Part shown: piece by piece, positions 1 through 8,288 of the stretch
How the letters are laid out: every line of letters starts with the position of its first letter
How positions within the stretch are numbered: position 1 is the stretch's first letter
From: Chryseobacterium populi
Lineage (GTDB): Bacteria > Bacteroidota > Bacteroidia > Flavobacteriales > Weeksellaceae
Length of the DNA: 64,000 nucleotides
Assembly: GCF_000282115.1 (NCBI RefSeq)
Contig: NZ_AKJY01000111.1
Coordinates: forward strand, 1-64,000
Direction of reading: 5' to 3'
Position numbers and translations under genes: made by a program
Notes under the pieces: model-generated
The model's database searches: none
What the model was told of the DNA's origin: nothing
What the model saw: only the letters and a program-made list of their open reading frames with translations

Positions 1-79
1 ACCATCCGATACCACTAATGTTGTGACATGTGGATATTCTCCTGTTTATACTTTTCCCGCAGAGTGCGAATCTTTATAA
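1..79 (+). CDS. 3' end of a small Cys-containing protein, possibly an exported peptide precursor (5' truncated)
   Basis: An open frame enters from the left edge and stops at TAA 77-79, giving a 25-residue tail that ends in AECESL and holds two cysteines. It lies 60 bp before the peptidase-containing exporter gene on the same strand. The confirmed-looking peptide gene at 2383 has a similar size class and Cys content, so this may be a second precursor of the same locus. The leader, which would decide this, is outside the window. That there is a frame is seen; the role is inference. Confidence 0.4.
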   Translation, partial: PSDTTNVVTCGYSPVYTFPAECESL

Positions 80-101
80 TAAATATTTATATAAAAAAAT
101 C

Positions 102-129
102 TTAGAGACGGTGCCCATCCAGTCTCTAA
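102..129 (+). other. Hairpin just upstream of the exporter start
   Basis: Perfect 8-bp arms TTAGAGAC and GTCTCTAA enclose a 12-base loop and end 10 bases before the exporter ATG. There is no following T-run, so it is not a normal intrinsic terminator. It could be a processing or stabilising hairpin between peptide and exporter, or it could affect exporter translation. Confidence 0.4.
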
Positions 130-139
130 TCAATTGTTA

Positions 140-2332
140 ATGAAGAAGTTTCCTATCTACAAACAACCGGATGCCAAAGACTGCGGACCTACATGCCTCA
201 GGATTATCAGTAAGTATTATGGTAAAAGTATTTCCTTACAACAAATCCGTAATCTCTCAGAAACTACCCGTGAAGGCAGCAGTTTACTTGGATTAAGTGA
301 TGCTGCAGAAGATCTGGGCTTTCGTTCCTTAGGCGTTCAGGTTGATTTTAATACCCTTGCAGAAGAGGTTCCGTTTCCTTGTATTGTACACTGGAATAAA
401 AATCATTTTGTTGTCGTTTATAAGATTGATAAAAACAACAAAGTATATATCTCAGATCCGAGCTATGGATTAATTACTTATAATAAAGAAGAATTCATAA
501 AATTATGGATTGGGGAAAATGCAACTGAAAAGACGGAAGAAGGTATTGCCCTTATCCTTGAAACCACACCTGCCTTTTTTCAGACAGAATTTGATGACCA
601 TGAAAGCAAGGCCAGTTTCAGCTTTCTTTCAAAATATTTACTGAAATATAAATCCTTGGTGATTCAGCTTGCCGTTGGTCTTTTAGCAGGGAGTTTATTA
701 TCACTTATTTTTCCTTTCCTTACGCAGAGTATTGTAGACGTCGGGATACAGAACCAGGATTTAAACTTTATTTATCTTGTCTTACTGGCCCAGATCATGC
801 TTTTCATAGGAAGAATGGGAATTGAGGTGATCCGAAGCTGGATTCTCCTCCACCTTTCAGCAAGGATCAATATTTCAATTATCTCTGATTTCTTCATTAA
901 ATTAATGAAACTTCCTATCAGTTTCTTTGATACAAGAATGACAGGAGATATTATGCAAAGGATCAACGATCACCACAGGATTGAGCAGCTTCTCACCAGC
1001 TCTTCCCTTAATACCCTCTTTTCACTCGTCAATCTTATTATATTCAGTATTGTATTGCTGTTTTATGATTACAGATTATTTATCGTTTATCTGGTAGGAG
1101 CCATTTTGTATATCGGGTGGATCAGCTTTTTCCTGAACAAAAGAAAGGAGCTTGATTACAAAAGATTTTCACAGGTTTCCCAGGAACAGAGTAAAGTGAT
1201 CGAACTCATCAACGGAATGCAGGAAATCAAAATGCACAATGCTGAAAAACAAAAGCGTTGGGACTGGGAATTTCTGCAGGTAAAATTATTTAAAATCAGG
1301 ATAAAATCTCTTTCCCTTGAACAGTGGCAGTCGGTAGGAGGAAATTTCATCAATCAGATGAAAGATATTCTGGTAAGTTTTCTTTCTGCCAAACTGGTGT
1401 TAAGCGGAAACCTTACCCTCGGGATGATGCTTTCCGTGCAATATATTATCGGACAGCTCAACAGTCCTTTATTACAGTTAATAGACTTTATCAAGCAAAC
1501 TCAGGATGCCAAGATATCTCTTGAAAGATTAGGTGAAATTCACGATAAAGATGATGAAGAAAGTAAAGACGAGCAATATGCATCTGAGCTCCCTCAAAAA
1601 GATATAGAAATTGAGAATCTTTCATTCAGATATATCGGTTCTGATGTTTTTGTTTTTGAAAGTCTCAATCTTACTATTCCTTATCAGAAAACAACAGCAA
1701 TTGTAGGAGCTAGTGGAAGCGGAAAAACAACCCTTTTGAAACTGCTGATGAAGTTTTATGAGCCCAACCAGGGAGATATTAAAATCGGAAATACAAAACT
1801 TAAAAATGTTTCCCCGAGATTCTGGAGAGATCATTGTGGAGTGGTAATGCAGGAAGGATATGTATTTAATGATACCATTGCCAACAATATCGCGATAGGT
1901 GAAGATTATATAGACAAACAAAAGCTTAAAAAAGCGGTAGAAATAGCCAATATAAAAGATTTTATCGAAGGGCTTCCGTTAAGTTACAATACAAAAATAG
2001 GAAACGAAGGTGTTGGAGTCAGTGGTGGACAAAAGCAGAGACTGTTTATTGCAAGAGCCGTGTATAAATCCCCGGAATATATTTTTTTTGATGAAGCTAC
2101 ATCCGCTTTAGATGCCAATAACGAAAAGATCATCATGGAAAACCTCGAACAGTTTTTTAAAGGTAAGACTGCAATTGTAATTGCTCACAGGCTTTCCACA
2201 GTAAAACACGCCGATAAAATCATTGTTTTAGACAAAGGAAAAGTTGTAGAAGAAGGAAGCCATGCAGAATTAGTAGCATTAAAAGGTGAGTATTACAGGC
2301 TTGTAAAAAACCAATTGGAATTAGGAAATTAA
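140..2332 (+). CDS. Peptidase-containing ABC transporter (C39 / PCAT bacteriocin-type exporter)
   Basis: This 730-residue protein combines the three modules of a peptidase-containing exporter. The N-terminal C39 peptidase (about residues 5-130) has the KDCGPTC motif with Cys15, a His in NHFVVVY near 89 and an Asp in YISDPSYG near 106, so the Cys-His-Asp triad looks intact. An ABC transmembrane domain follows (about 160-440). The ATP-binding domain has Walker A GASGSGKTT, signature SGGQKQR and Walker B FFDEATSALD. Such proteins cut leader peptides after a double-glycine-type site and export the core across the inner membrane. The ATG at 140 is preferred to an in-frame TTG at 134. The leader-bearing peptide at 2383 and the HlyD adaptor at 2661 fit as substrate and partner. 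Confidence 0.93.
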   Translation: MKKFPIYKQPDAKDCGPTCLRIISKYYGKSISLQQIRNLSETTREGSSLLGLSDAAEDLGFRSLGVQVDFNTLAEEVPFPCIVHWNKNHFVVVYKIDKNNKVYISDPSYGLITYNKEEFIKLWIGENATEKTEEGIALILETTPAFFQTEFDDHESKASFSFLSKYLLKYKSLVIQLAVGLLAGSLLSLIFPFLTQSIVDVGIQNQDLNFIYLVLLAQIMLFIGRMGIEVIRSWILLHLSARINISIISDFFIKLMKLPISFFDTRMTGDIMQRINDHHRIEQLLTSSSLNTLFSLVNLIIFSIVLLFYDYRLFIVYLVGAILYIGWISFFLNKRKELDYKRFSQVSQEQSKVIELINGMQEIKMHNAEKQKRWDWEFLQVKLFKIRIKSLSLEQWQSVGGNFINQMKDILVSFLSAKLVLSGNLTLGMMLSVQYIIGQLNSPLLQLIDFIKQTQDAKISLERLGEIHDKDDEESKDEQYASELPQKDIEIENLSFRYIGSDVFVFESLNLTIPYQKTTAIVGASGSGKTTLLKLLMKFYEPNQGDIKIGNTKLKNVSPRFWRDHCGVVMQEGYVFNDTIANNIAIGEDYIDKQKLKKAVEIANIKDFIEGLPLSYNTKIGNEGVGVSGGQKQRLFIARAVYKSPEYIFFDEATSALDANNEKIIMENLEQFFKGKTAIVIAHRLSTVKHADKIIVLDKGKVVEEGSHAELVALKGEYYRLVKNQLELGN

Positions 2333-2382
2333 ATTCCTTTTTTTTAACTAAATTCACTAAACCAATCTATAAAATTTCAGTT

Positions 2383-2589
2383 ATGAAAAATTTAAAAAAA
2401 ATCGCAAGGCACAGCTTAAAAGAAATACATGGTGCAGGGCCTATTTCAGCCTATCCATGTAATTGTTTCTGCTATATTGGCAGCAACAAAGTATGGAATG
2501 CATGTAACCAGTATTGCCCGGGAGGAGAAGTGATTCCTGGTGTTGAGATCGGCAATTCGCCAAACTGTGATTACAAACTGCCATTGTAA
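2383..2589 (+). CDS. Small Cys-rich precursor peptide with double-glycine-type leader
   Basis: A 68-residue product begins MKNLKKIARHSLKEIHGA, the shape of a double-glycine leader. If cut after Ala18, Gly17 is at -2, Ile15 at -4, Leu12 at -7 and Ile7 at -12, which fits the known hydrophobic pattern of such leaders. The predicted 50-residue core holds six cysteines (26, 28, 30, 41, 45, 62), three of them in a CxCxC cluster. The gene sits 50 bp after the C39 exporter and is followed by its own terminator. It is probably the substrate of that exporter. Whether the product is a bacteriocin, signal or something else cannot be read from sequence. An even Cys count suggests disulfides, and a thioredoxin-like protein is encoded downstream. 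Confidence 0.8.
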   Translation: MKNLKKIARHSLKEIHGAGPISAYPCNCFCYIGSNKVWNACNQYCPGGEVIPGVEIGNSPNCDYKLPL

Positions 2590-2613
2590 AATTCATTTAC
2601 ATGGAAACTGAAC

Positions 2614-2638
2614 AAAAATCCTCGTTATGAGGATTTTT
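2614..2638 (+). terminator. Intrinsic terminator after the peptide gene
   Basis: AAAAATCCTC, loop GTTAT, GAGGATTTTT. It separates the peptide gene from the HlyD gene and may let the peptide be made in excess over the downstream genes. Confidence 0.75.
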
Positions 2639-2660
2639 AATTTTCATTTGTTATTCTTAT

Positions 2661-3959
2661 ATGGAAAAGGAAATTTTAGACACGATAGAACTTCGTTCGG
2701 AAAGCGTACAGGATATTCTGACACAACCCCCGCATTGGATGATCCGTTGGGGCAATACCATTATATTTATCATTCTTCTTCTCATTCTGGTTATGAGCTA
2801 TATGATAAAATATCCTGAGTTTATTCCCGCCCCGATTATCGTTACATCGCAAAACCCACCGGAGAAACTGGAAGCAAGAACCAACTCCAAAATAGAAAAG
2901 ATTTTCATTAAAAATCATCAGGAAGTAAAAAAAGATGATGTACTGATGGTTATGCAGTCAACAGCCAACTATAAAGATGTTTTGGCTTTAAAAAAAATCA
3001 TCGATTCTATTGCACCCAGTCAACTTTCTTCTTTTCCACTGCAGGAAACCTCACATTTCAAACTTGGAGAACTTCAGGGGGATTATAATAATTTTGCAAA
3101 AGCGTTTCAGGATGAAGCCCTTTTTACCAGGCTACAGCCTTATGCTCCTGAGAATCTGGCTGCCAACCAAAGTATTTCTGAATACAAAGTACGTATTGCC
3201 ACCCTCAGACAACAAAAGAGCCTTGAAGCAGCAAAATATGAGCTTACCAAGAAAAATTACCAGCGATACCAGGAGCTTTACAGTCAGGGAGTCATTGCTG
3301 CAATGGAGCTTGAGAATGAAAAAATAAAGTACCTTCAAGCCCAACAAAACCTTGAAAATATTACGATTTCATTATCCCAGATGGAAGAAGGAATTTCGAA
3401 TCTTAACAAAACAAAAAGCGGTACCGCCATTAATACCGAAAAGGATAAGATTAATTATTCTTCCCAGACCTTGCAGCTATTCGAGCAGCTAAGAAAATCT
3501 TTAAAACAATGGGAGCAAAATTATCTGGTCATTTCATCTACAGACGGTGTTGCCAGTTTCCAGCAGTTTTTTGGTGAAAATCAGTTTATAAAAAGCGGGG
3601 ATGCTATTTTATCGATCCTTCCCCAAAATAAAGAAACCCTGGTAGGAAGAATGTCTGTACCGTCCGTTAATTCAGGTAAGATCACTCCGGGACAGAAAGT
3701 TTTGATTAAGCTGGATAATTACCGTTTCCAGGAATATGGTATTGTGGAAGGAAAAGTACAGAATATTTCTCTTTCACCCGATGACAAAGGAAATTATTAT
3801 GTAGATATTATTCTTCCGAAAGGATTAAAAACATCTTATAACAGAAATCTCACTTTTGATAAGGAGCTTAAAGGGAATGCAGAAATTGTAACACAGGATT
3901 TAAGGCTTATTGAAAGATTTTTCTATCAGATCAGAAAATTATTGGGATATCAAAGCTAA
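2661..3959 (+). CDS. HlyD-family periplasmic adaptor (membrane fusion protein)
   Basis: This 432-residue protein has a short cytoplasmic N terminus, one membrane span (about residues 29-47), then a biotinyl-lipoyl-like region split by a long coiled-coil segment (about 160-260) and a C-terminal beta-rich part. That is the layout of HlyD/CvaA adaptors, which link an inner-membrane ABC exporter to an outer-membrane channel. Together with the C39 exporter it makes a type I-like secretion system for the small peptide. No outer-membrane TolC gene is seen here, so a channel from elsewhere is presumably used. The thioredoxin gene starts 5 bp downstream, which suggests cotranscription. Confidence 0.88.
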   Translation: MEKEILDTIELRSESVQDILTQPPHWMIRWGNTIIFIILLLILVMSYMIKYPEFIPAPIIVTSQNPPEKLEARTNSKIEKIFIKNHQEVKKDDVLMVMQSTANYKDVLALKKIIDSIAPSQLSSFPLQETSHFKLGELQGDYNNFAKAFQDEALFTRLQPYAPENLAANQSISEYKVRIATLRQQKSLEAAKYELTKKNYQRYQELYSQGVIAAMELENEKIKYLQAQQNLENITISLSQMEEGISNLNKTKSGTAINTEKDKINYSSQTLQLFEQLRKSLKQWEQNYLVISSTDGVASFQQFFGENQFIKSGDAILSILPQNKETLVGRMSVPSVNSGKITPGQKVLIKLDNYRFQEYGIVEGKVQNISLSPDDKGNYYVDIILPKGLKTSYNRNLTFDKELKGNAEIVTQDLRLIERFFYQIRKLLGYQS

Positions 3960-3964
3960 ATTCA

Positions 3965-4489
3965 ATGATCAAAATGAACAATCATTTATTGATAAAAAAA
4001 GGCGCAGTTTTATTTCTGTTGACGACTATATTGTTTTTAAATGCTCAGAAACAGCTCAGGACATTTCCAGACATGGAAGATAAATTGGGAACTCATTTCC
4101 CTATTGAAAATTTTAAAGACAAAAACGGTAAAAACTATAACCCGAAATATCTCAAAGGAAAAACAACTTTTATTAATTTATGGTCTACTACATGTGCACC
4201 CTGCCTTAAAGAGCTTCCCTTTCTCAATAAATTGCAAAAATCTGTTCCTCGTTCCCTGTTTATCGGAATCACTTATGATAATCCGGAAAAGGTAAATAAT
4301 TTTTTAACAACCCATAACTTTAACTTTCATCAAATAACTGATGCAGGCCAACAATTAAAATCATATCTGGTGATTCAACGGTTCCCTATGTCGTTTGTAA
4401 TAGACAAAAGCGGAATCATTAAAGAGATCATCGGAATTGTGAACGAAGATAATTCAGATTCAATTCTGAAAAGTTTAAACGAAGAATAA
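3965..4489 (+). CDS. TlpA/ResA-like thiol-disulfide oxidoreductase
   Basis: This 174-residue protein has an N-terminal hydrophobic signal or anchor (about residues 9-26, ending LNAQ) and a thioredoxin fold with the active site CAPC at 77-80, followed by the KELPFL helix typical of TlpA/ResA. It is expected to act in the periplasm. Its position 5 bp after the adaptor gene of a Cys-rich-peptide exporter suggests it forms or shuffles disulfides in the exported peptide. That link is inference; ResA-like proteins also serve cytochrome maturation. ATG 3965 and ATG 3974 are both possible starts. Confidence 0.85.
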   Translation: MIKMNNHLLIKKGAVLFLLTTILFLNAQKQLRTFPDMEDKLGTHFPIENFKDKNGKNYNPKYLKGKTTFINLWSTTCAPCLKELPFLNKLQKSVPRSLFIGITYDNPEKVNNFLTTHNFNFHQITDAGQQLKSYLVIQRFPMSFVIDKSGIIKEIIGIVNEDNSDSILKSLNEE

Positions 4490-4521
4490 AATAGCTTTAA
4501 ACAGCTCAGGTATAAAATAAG

Positions 4522-4550
4522 AAAAACCGCAACAGATTGTTGCGGTTTTT
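4522..4550 (+). terminator. Terminator, probably bidirectional
   Basis: AAAACCGCAACA, loop GAT, TGTTGCGGTTTT, flanked by A- and T-runs. It ends the peptide-export operon on the plus strand and lies directly after the tRNA gene on the minus strand. Confidence 0.8.
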
Positions 4551-4552
4551 TG

Positions 4553-4626
4553 TAGCGAAGACGGGAATTGAACCCGTGACCTCAGGGTTATGAATCCTGC
4601 GCTCTAACCAACTGAGCTACCTCGCC
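4553..4626 (-). tRNA. tRNA-Met (anticodon CAT)
   Basis: The minus strand folds as a 74-base cloverleaf. The acceptor arms are GGCGAGG and CTTCGCT with two G-U pairs, the D arm contains AGCTCAGTTGGTTAGAGC, the anticodon loop is TTCATAA, and the T arm is ACGGG-TTCAATT-CCCGT. The discriminator base is A and the 3' CCA is not encoded. The last pair of the anticodon stem is an A-C mismatch. A CAT anticodon can also belong to tRNA-Ile2 after lysidine modification; overall shape favours elongator Met. Confidence 0.9.
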
Positions 4627-4638
4627 TTTTTGGTGGTG

Positions 4639-4669
4639 CAAATATATAAAATATTTACTATCCTCCAAA
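4639..4669 (-). promoter_or_regulatory. Bacteroidota-type promoter of the tRNA gene
   Basis: On the minus strand TTTG (4666-4669), 19 bases, then TATATTTG (4639-4646), matching the TTTG / TAnnTTTG consensus. It lies 12 bases before the tRNA 5' end. Confidence 0.7.
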
Positions 4670-4670
4670 A

Positions 4671-5957
4671 TTATTTTAGTTTAAAATACTCCAAAACATC
4701 GCCTACATGCTCTGGTTTGCTGATTATCTTATTGTTAGCATCCAAAATAAAATACGTTGGTGTTGCATGTACATTGTAGGTATCACTATAGCTGCTGTTC
4801 CATCCTCTTAATTCTGAATCATTGATCCATGGAAAGGCAGCAATCCTTTTGGTATAAGAATCTTTATCTACATCTAAAGAAAGGCCTATTATCTGTATAT
4901 TTTTTGATTTCAGGTCATTATATTTCTCCAAAAGCTTAGGTAATTCACTTTCGCAATGTGAGCATGTAGAAGACCAGAAAACAATCACTTTCTTATCAGC
5001 TTTTACATCATAAATAGATTTAGCTGATGTATTGACTGCCGACTGGAATTTATAATTAGGAAAAGCAGCTCCGGTCTCAACATTAGCATTAGATTTAAGT
5101 GTTGATGCCAGTCTGTCATTAATGGTACATTTCAGATTTTTAGCAAGATTAAGATATTTATCCTTAAAATCTTTCATATCATATACGTCAAAGATATCGA
5201 TCAGTTCAGACAAAACAGTTTGTCCACGTGGTGTTTCCACTTTTAATCTGTCTAAGAGCTTATCTACAGATCCTGTAACATTCTCATTTCCTCCTGAATT
5301 TAAATAAGCCACCAATATTGGTCTCAATAAAGATGAACTCTCAAGCATATCATTTGACTTATCTATAAAATTAATAATCTCTTCCTGAGAAACTTTTTTG
5401 GCAGGGTCATTGGATAAAAACTTGCTGTTATTTGTACTGTAATAGTAAATAAACGGATGCTGTGCCTGATCAACTCCATTCGTACCTCCTGATAATCTGC
5501 TGATTTCTGTTTTTAATGCCTTCCCAAAATCGGTATTATCCTTATAGTATTCTTTAATCTGAGAGAGTGCCGGTAGAATCAATTCTTTTTTCTGGGAACC
5601 TTCCTGTAACTTACTCATTATATCATTGGCTTCATCCAGATACATAATATCCTTGATTTTATTATTTTCTGTCTGAAGCTTAATATTTACATTTTTATTT
5701 TCAGAAATAAAATTGAAATTATTATTTGTATTCGGAAAATACACTTTCATCATTCCCATATAATGGCTGGGATATTTGAATGTCCAGATATTATTTTTAG
5801 CCTGTTCTTTTGTAAAAATAATATCTTTCGAACCGTTTAATGTATATAAGATGGCCTCTTGATCTTTAAAGTCAGCCGGGGCCTGAACTGTAACACTGAA
5901 CTGTGCCTGTAGAGAAAAAGCAGATAGAACTGCTGATAGTATAAATATCTTTTTCAT
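4671..5957 (-). CDS. Secreted TlpA-family thioredoxin-like protein
   Basis: The 428-residue protein has a signal peptide ending near SLQAQ (residue 19), a long N-terminal region without recognised motif, and a C-terminal AhpC/TSA-thioredoxin domain. The domain has the active site CSHC at 332-335 and the cis-proline loop HATPT near 400. This is the common Bacteroidota architecture of large periplasmic thiol reductases. It is probably monocistronic, because a terminator lies between it and the upstream gene, and the tRNA follows on the same strand. The substrate is unknown. Confidence 0.85.
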   Translation of the reverse strand: MKKIFILSAVLSAFSLQAQFSVTVQAPADFKDQEAILYTLNGSKDIIFTKEQAKNNIWTFKYPSHYMGMMKVYFPNTNNNFNFISENKNVNIKLQTENNKIKDIMYLDEANDIMSKLQEGSQKKELILPALSQIKEYYKDNTDFGKALKTEISRLSGGTNGVDQAQHPFIYYYSTNNSKFLSNDPAKKVSQEEIINFIDKSNDMLESSSLLRPILVAYLNSGGNENVTGSVDKLLDRLKVETPRGQTVLSELIDIFDVYDMKDFKDKYLNLAKNLKCTINDRLASTLKSNANVETGAAFPNYKFQSAVNTSAKSIYDVKADKKVIVFWSSTCSHCESELPKLLEKYNDLKSKNIQIIGLSLDVDKDSYTKRIAAFPWINDSELRGWNSSYSDTYNVHATPTYFILDANNKIISKPEHVGDVLEYFKLK

Positions 5958-5972
5958 ATTGTAAAAATAAAA

Positions 5973-5998
5973 AAACTCTCTGATTAATCAGAGAGTTT
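5973..5998 (-). terminator. Terminator after the 6018-8212 operon
   Basis: A perfect 26-base palindrome: AAACTCTCTGA, loop TTAA, TCAGAGAGTTT, with flanking A/T runs. It lies between the small Gly-rich gene and the TlpA-like gene. Confidence 0.75.
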
Positions 5999-6017
5999 CA
6001 AATATTTTAATAAAATT

Positions 6018-6227
6018 TTATATTTTTTGGCTTTTGTATTTTTTTGTGAAAAATACAATGAACAATACTGCTGCAATTGCCAATGCATAAATATACATAT
6101 CAATTGGTGCCGCTCCGGGAGTCGTACCACCGCCACCGTCACCATCTCCGGGTCTTGGAGGTTGTGCATTGACTAAGAAAACAGCGAAAAGAAAAAAAGC
6201 GTATACTAGTTTATTTAAAGTTTTCAT
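6018..6227 (-). CDS. Small Gly/Pro-rich protein with C-terminal anchor (PID-CTERM-like)
   Basis: Only 69 residues: a signal peptide (to about VNAQ, residue 22), a low-complexity Pro/Gly linker with GDGDGGGG, the tripeptide PID, a hydrophobic span YALAIAAVLFIVFF and a basic tail KKYKSQKI. The order signal, linker, PID, membrane span, basic tail recalls the PID-CTERM sorting/anchor proteins described in flavobacteria; I name this from memory. It starts 5 bp after the T9SS protein gene, so the two are surely cotranscribed, suggesting a functional pair. Its role is unknown. Confidence 0.7.
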   Translation of the reverse strand: MKTLNKLVYAFFLFAVFLVNAQPPRPGDGDGGGGTTPGAAPIDMYIYALAIAAVLFIVFFTKKYKSQKI

Positions 6228-6232
6228 ATATT

Positions 6233-8212
6233 TTATTTTAAGATTTTTGTGTTCACAGTTTCTCCCTTATCAGAAACAATTTTTACTACATAAGAGTTTT
6301 TAATTGCACTATCCAGTTCAATTACAAAATCTGTAGAAGTACTCACTGCTTTCTTAGAGATAACCAGTTTACCGCTCATATCATAAACTTCAATATCTGC
6401 TTTCTTCCAATCCGGATCAAATCTTACAATATAGTTTGTAATTTCCGGATTATATACCACTTTTGTTCTCGAAGGCTTAACACTTACCTCGCCACCTGCT
6501 GCTTTTGCAGTCGCTATGAGTGTGCTAGGCGATCCGTAATATAGATCATATTCTGCACCAGCAACCGGAATTACATCACCTTGTTTTGCTTCTGTTACAC
6601 TTCCGTTAGGAGCTTTGTAATAAAACCCTATACCTGAAGACAGTTGATGTGTTCCATCGCTAACTAATGCTGCATTTTCTCTAATCTCAAATTTATAAGA
6701 TTTTATTGCGCTGCTGTAATTAACCAGCTTTACATTTTTACCCTGAAAATCATTTTCGTTGGCTTCGTTGATATATAACCAATACTTTGCAGTATAATTA
6801 TTATCATAACCTCCGCTTGTACTTTCTTCGAAAGTTCCTAAAATATCAGTTCCTGTTGCTGCATACTGAGTTGTAGCAGTAGCAGTATGCCCTGTGCTAC
6901 CATTAGGATAAACTACATAATAGGTAGTACCAATTGCTTTACCATTAGCATCAAGAGCAATAACTCCTAGTTGTTTTACGGTACCACTATTGCTTATTAA
7001 GCCTTTATTTGCAGAAACACTGTAATTAGTGCTTGCATCTCTGCTATAGTAATTAAATCTTCTCAGATTAGAAAAGTTAAGTACATCAGCATTACTGTTG
7101 TTATTAAGTTTGATGGCAAAAGTACCTAAAGGTCTTATCATCATATAATCAACATCTCCTGTTGGAACTCCTGCGTTGAAAGTGATAGCTCTGTACGAAC
7201 CAGACCCACCACCGTTTTGATTATATTGAACTCCTGAAACATCAAGTCTTACTCCATAGATATTGCTAAGGTTTACCCCATCACCAACAGTAGCCGGCTC
7301 GTTATATGCGATTCTGGATAAGTCAAGATTCGTAAGGAAAGGGTTGGCATACTGATACCAGTTTTTACCAAAGTTTCCTGTCCATGCAGTTCCTGAAGTT
7401 AATTCAAAACCATCCTGAAGATAAGTATTATATCTTTCAGCATAATCATTTTTATTAGAACCTCCTGCCCCAAAATTGATGGCCGAACCTGCATTCTGTA
7501 AAGTAACATTCATTCCTATATCACTCCAAGGAGTTCCTTTTACAGTACGGGTAACATTACTTACATCAAGGGAATTTCCTCCAAGAATCCAGTAAGCATA
7601 AGCTGGTGCTGCATTACCAAATTTGTAGATACCGTAAAGAGTTGGTAAATGATGGAATTCTACTCTGGTGTTATCCCAGTGAAGCATATCATTCTTAGAA
7701 CGCCTTGTTCCATTAAATGATTTACCTAATTCAGCATTTAATGTAGAAGGAGATTTCAAGTAGAATGGCATACCTACCTGCTGGTAGTCACCATGACGAA
7801 CCTGTCTGAACTGCTGATCGATAATACCTGTAATGTTTGCCTGTGTAAGACCAGAAACATATAGCTGACCATATGTGTAAACGGGTGGTGTCGTAGGGTT
7901 ATTGGCATTTACAGATGCGTAAGCTGTTGGCTCGTTAAGCATATTAACGAAATTACCACCGCCATTCGCTTCTGTTTTTGCAACATTTGAAGCATCAATA
8001 GTTCTGAAAGCATCTGTAGCATTTCCAACCACCATAACGTTACCGTGGTTTTCTATTTTCCCATCTCCTTTCATCTGCATGCCTCCTCCACTATAAACTA
8101 GTGTGCCTTTACTCACATACATATTAGCATTAGTGTCAACGTGACATAGTATCTGCGCCTGAACAGACCAACTAATTGCTAAAAGACCAATAGCAAATAA
8201 ACTTTTTCTCAT
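6233..8212 (-). CDS. T9SS type A sorting-domain protein, adhesin-like
   Basis: This 659-residue protein starts with a signal peptide (to about VQAQ, residue 19). It continues with a Gly/Asn/Thr-rich surface-protein-like body and ends in the beta-sandwich sorting domain of type IX secretion (IEVYDMSGKLV and a final VNTKILK). It should therefore cross the outer membrane by T9SS and be attached to the surface or released. No catalytic motif was recognised, so adhesin or matrix function is a guess. It heads an operon with the 69-residue anchor protein. A TAnnTTTG element lies 38 bases upstream. Confidence 0.85.
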   Translation of the reverse strand: MRKSLFAIGLLAISWSVQAQILCHVDTNANMYVSKGTLVYSGGGMQMKGDGKIENHGNVMVVGNATDAFRTIDASNVAKTEANGGGNFVNMLNEPTAYASVNANNPTTPPVYTYGQLYVSGLTQANITGIIDQQFRQVRHGDYQQVGMPFYLKSPSTLNAELGKSFNGTRRSKNDMLHWDNTRVEFHHLPTLYGIYKFGNAAPAYAYWILGGNSLDVSNVTRTVKGTPWSDIGMNVTLQNAGSAINFGAGGSNKNDYAERYNTYLQDGFELTSGTAWTGNFGKNWYQYANPFLTNLDLSRIAYNEPATVGDGVNLSNIYGVRLDVSGVQYNQNGGGSGSYRAITFNAGVPTGDVDYMMIRPLGTFAIKLNNNSNADVLNFSNLRRFNYYSRDASTNYSVSANKGLISNSGTVKQLGVIALDANGKAIGTTYYVVYPNGSTGHTATATTQYAATGTDILGTFEESTSGGYDNNYTAKYWLYINEANENDFQGKNVKLVNYSSAIKSYKFEIRENAALVSDGTHQLSSGIGFYYKAPNGSVTEAKQGDVIPVAGAEYDLYYGSPSTLIATAKAAGGEVSVKPSRTKVVYNPEITNYIVRFDPDWKKADIEVYDMSGKLVISKKAVSTSTDFVIELDSAIKNSYVVKIVSDKGETVNTKILK

Positions 8213-8250
8213 TGTATAATAGTATTTGTGTGTTAATACAATCTCACCTG

Positions 8251-8258
8251 CAAAGTTA
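8251..8258 (-). promoter_or_regulatory. -7 promoter element of the T9SS gene
   Basis: The minus strand reads TAACTTTG, a full TAnnTTTG match. No clear TTTG was found at -33. Confidence 0.45.
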
Positions 8259-8288
8259 TGTTTTTTTTTCCTTATAAAAAAAATTATT

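Noticed and set aside
4553..4626. tRNA-Ile2 instead of tRNA-Met
   Set aside because: The CAT anticodon leaves this possible, but the overall arms look like elongator Met. Only a comparison with the other CAT tRNAs of the genome would settle it.
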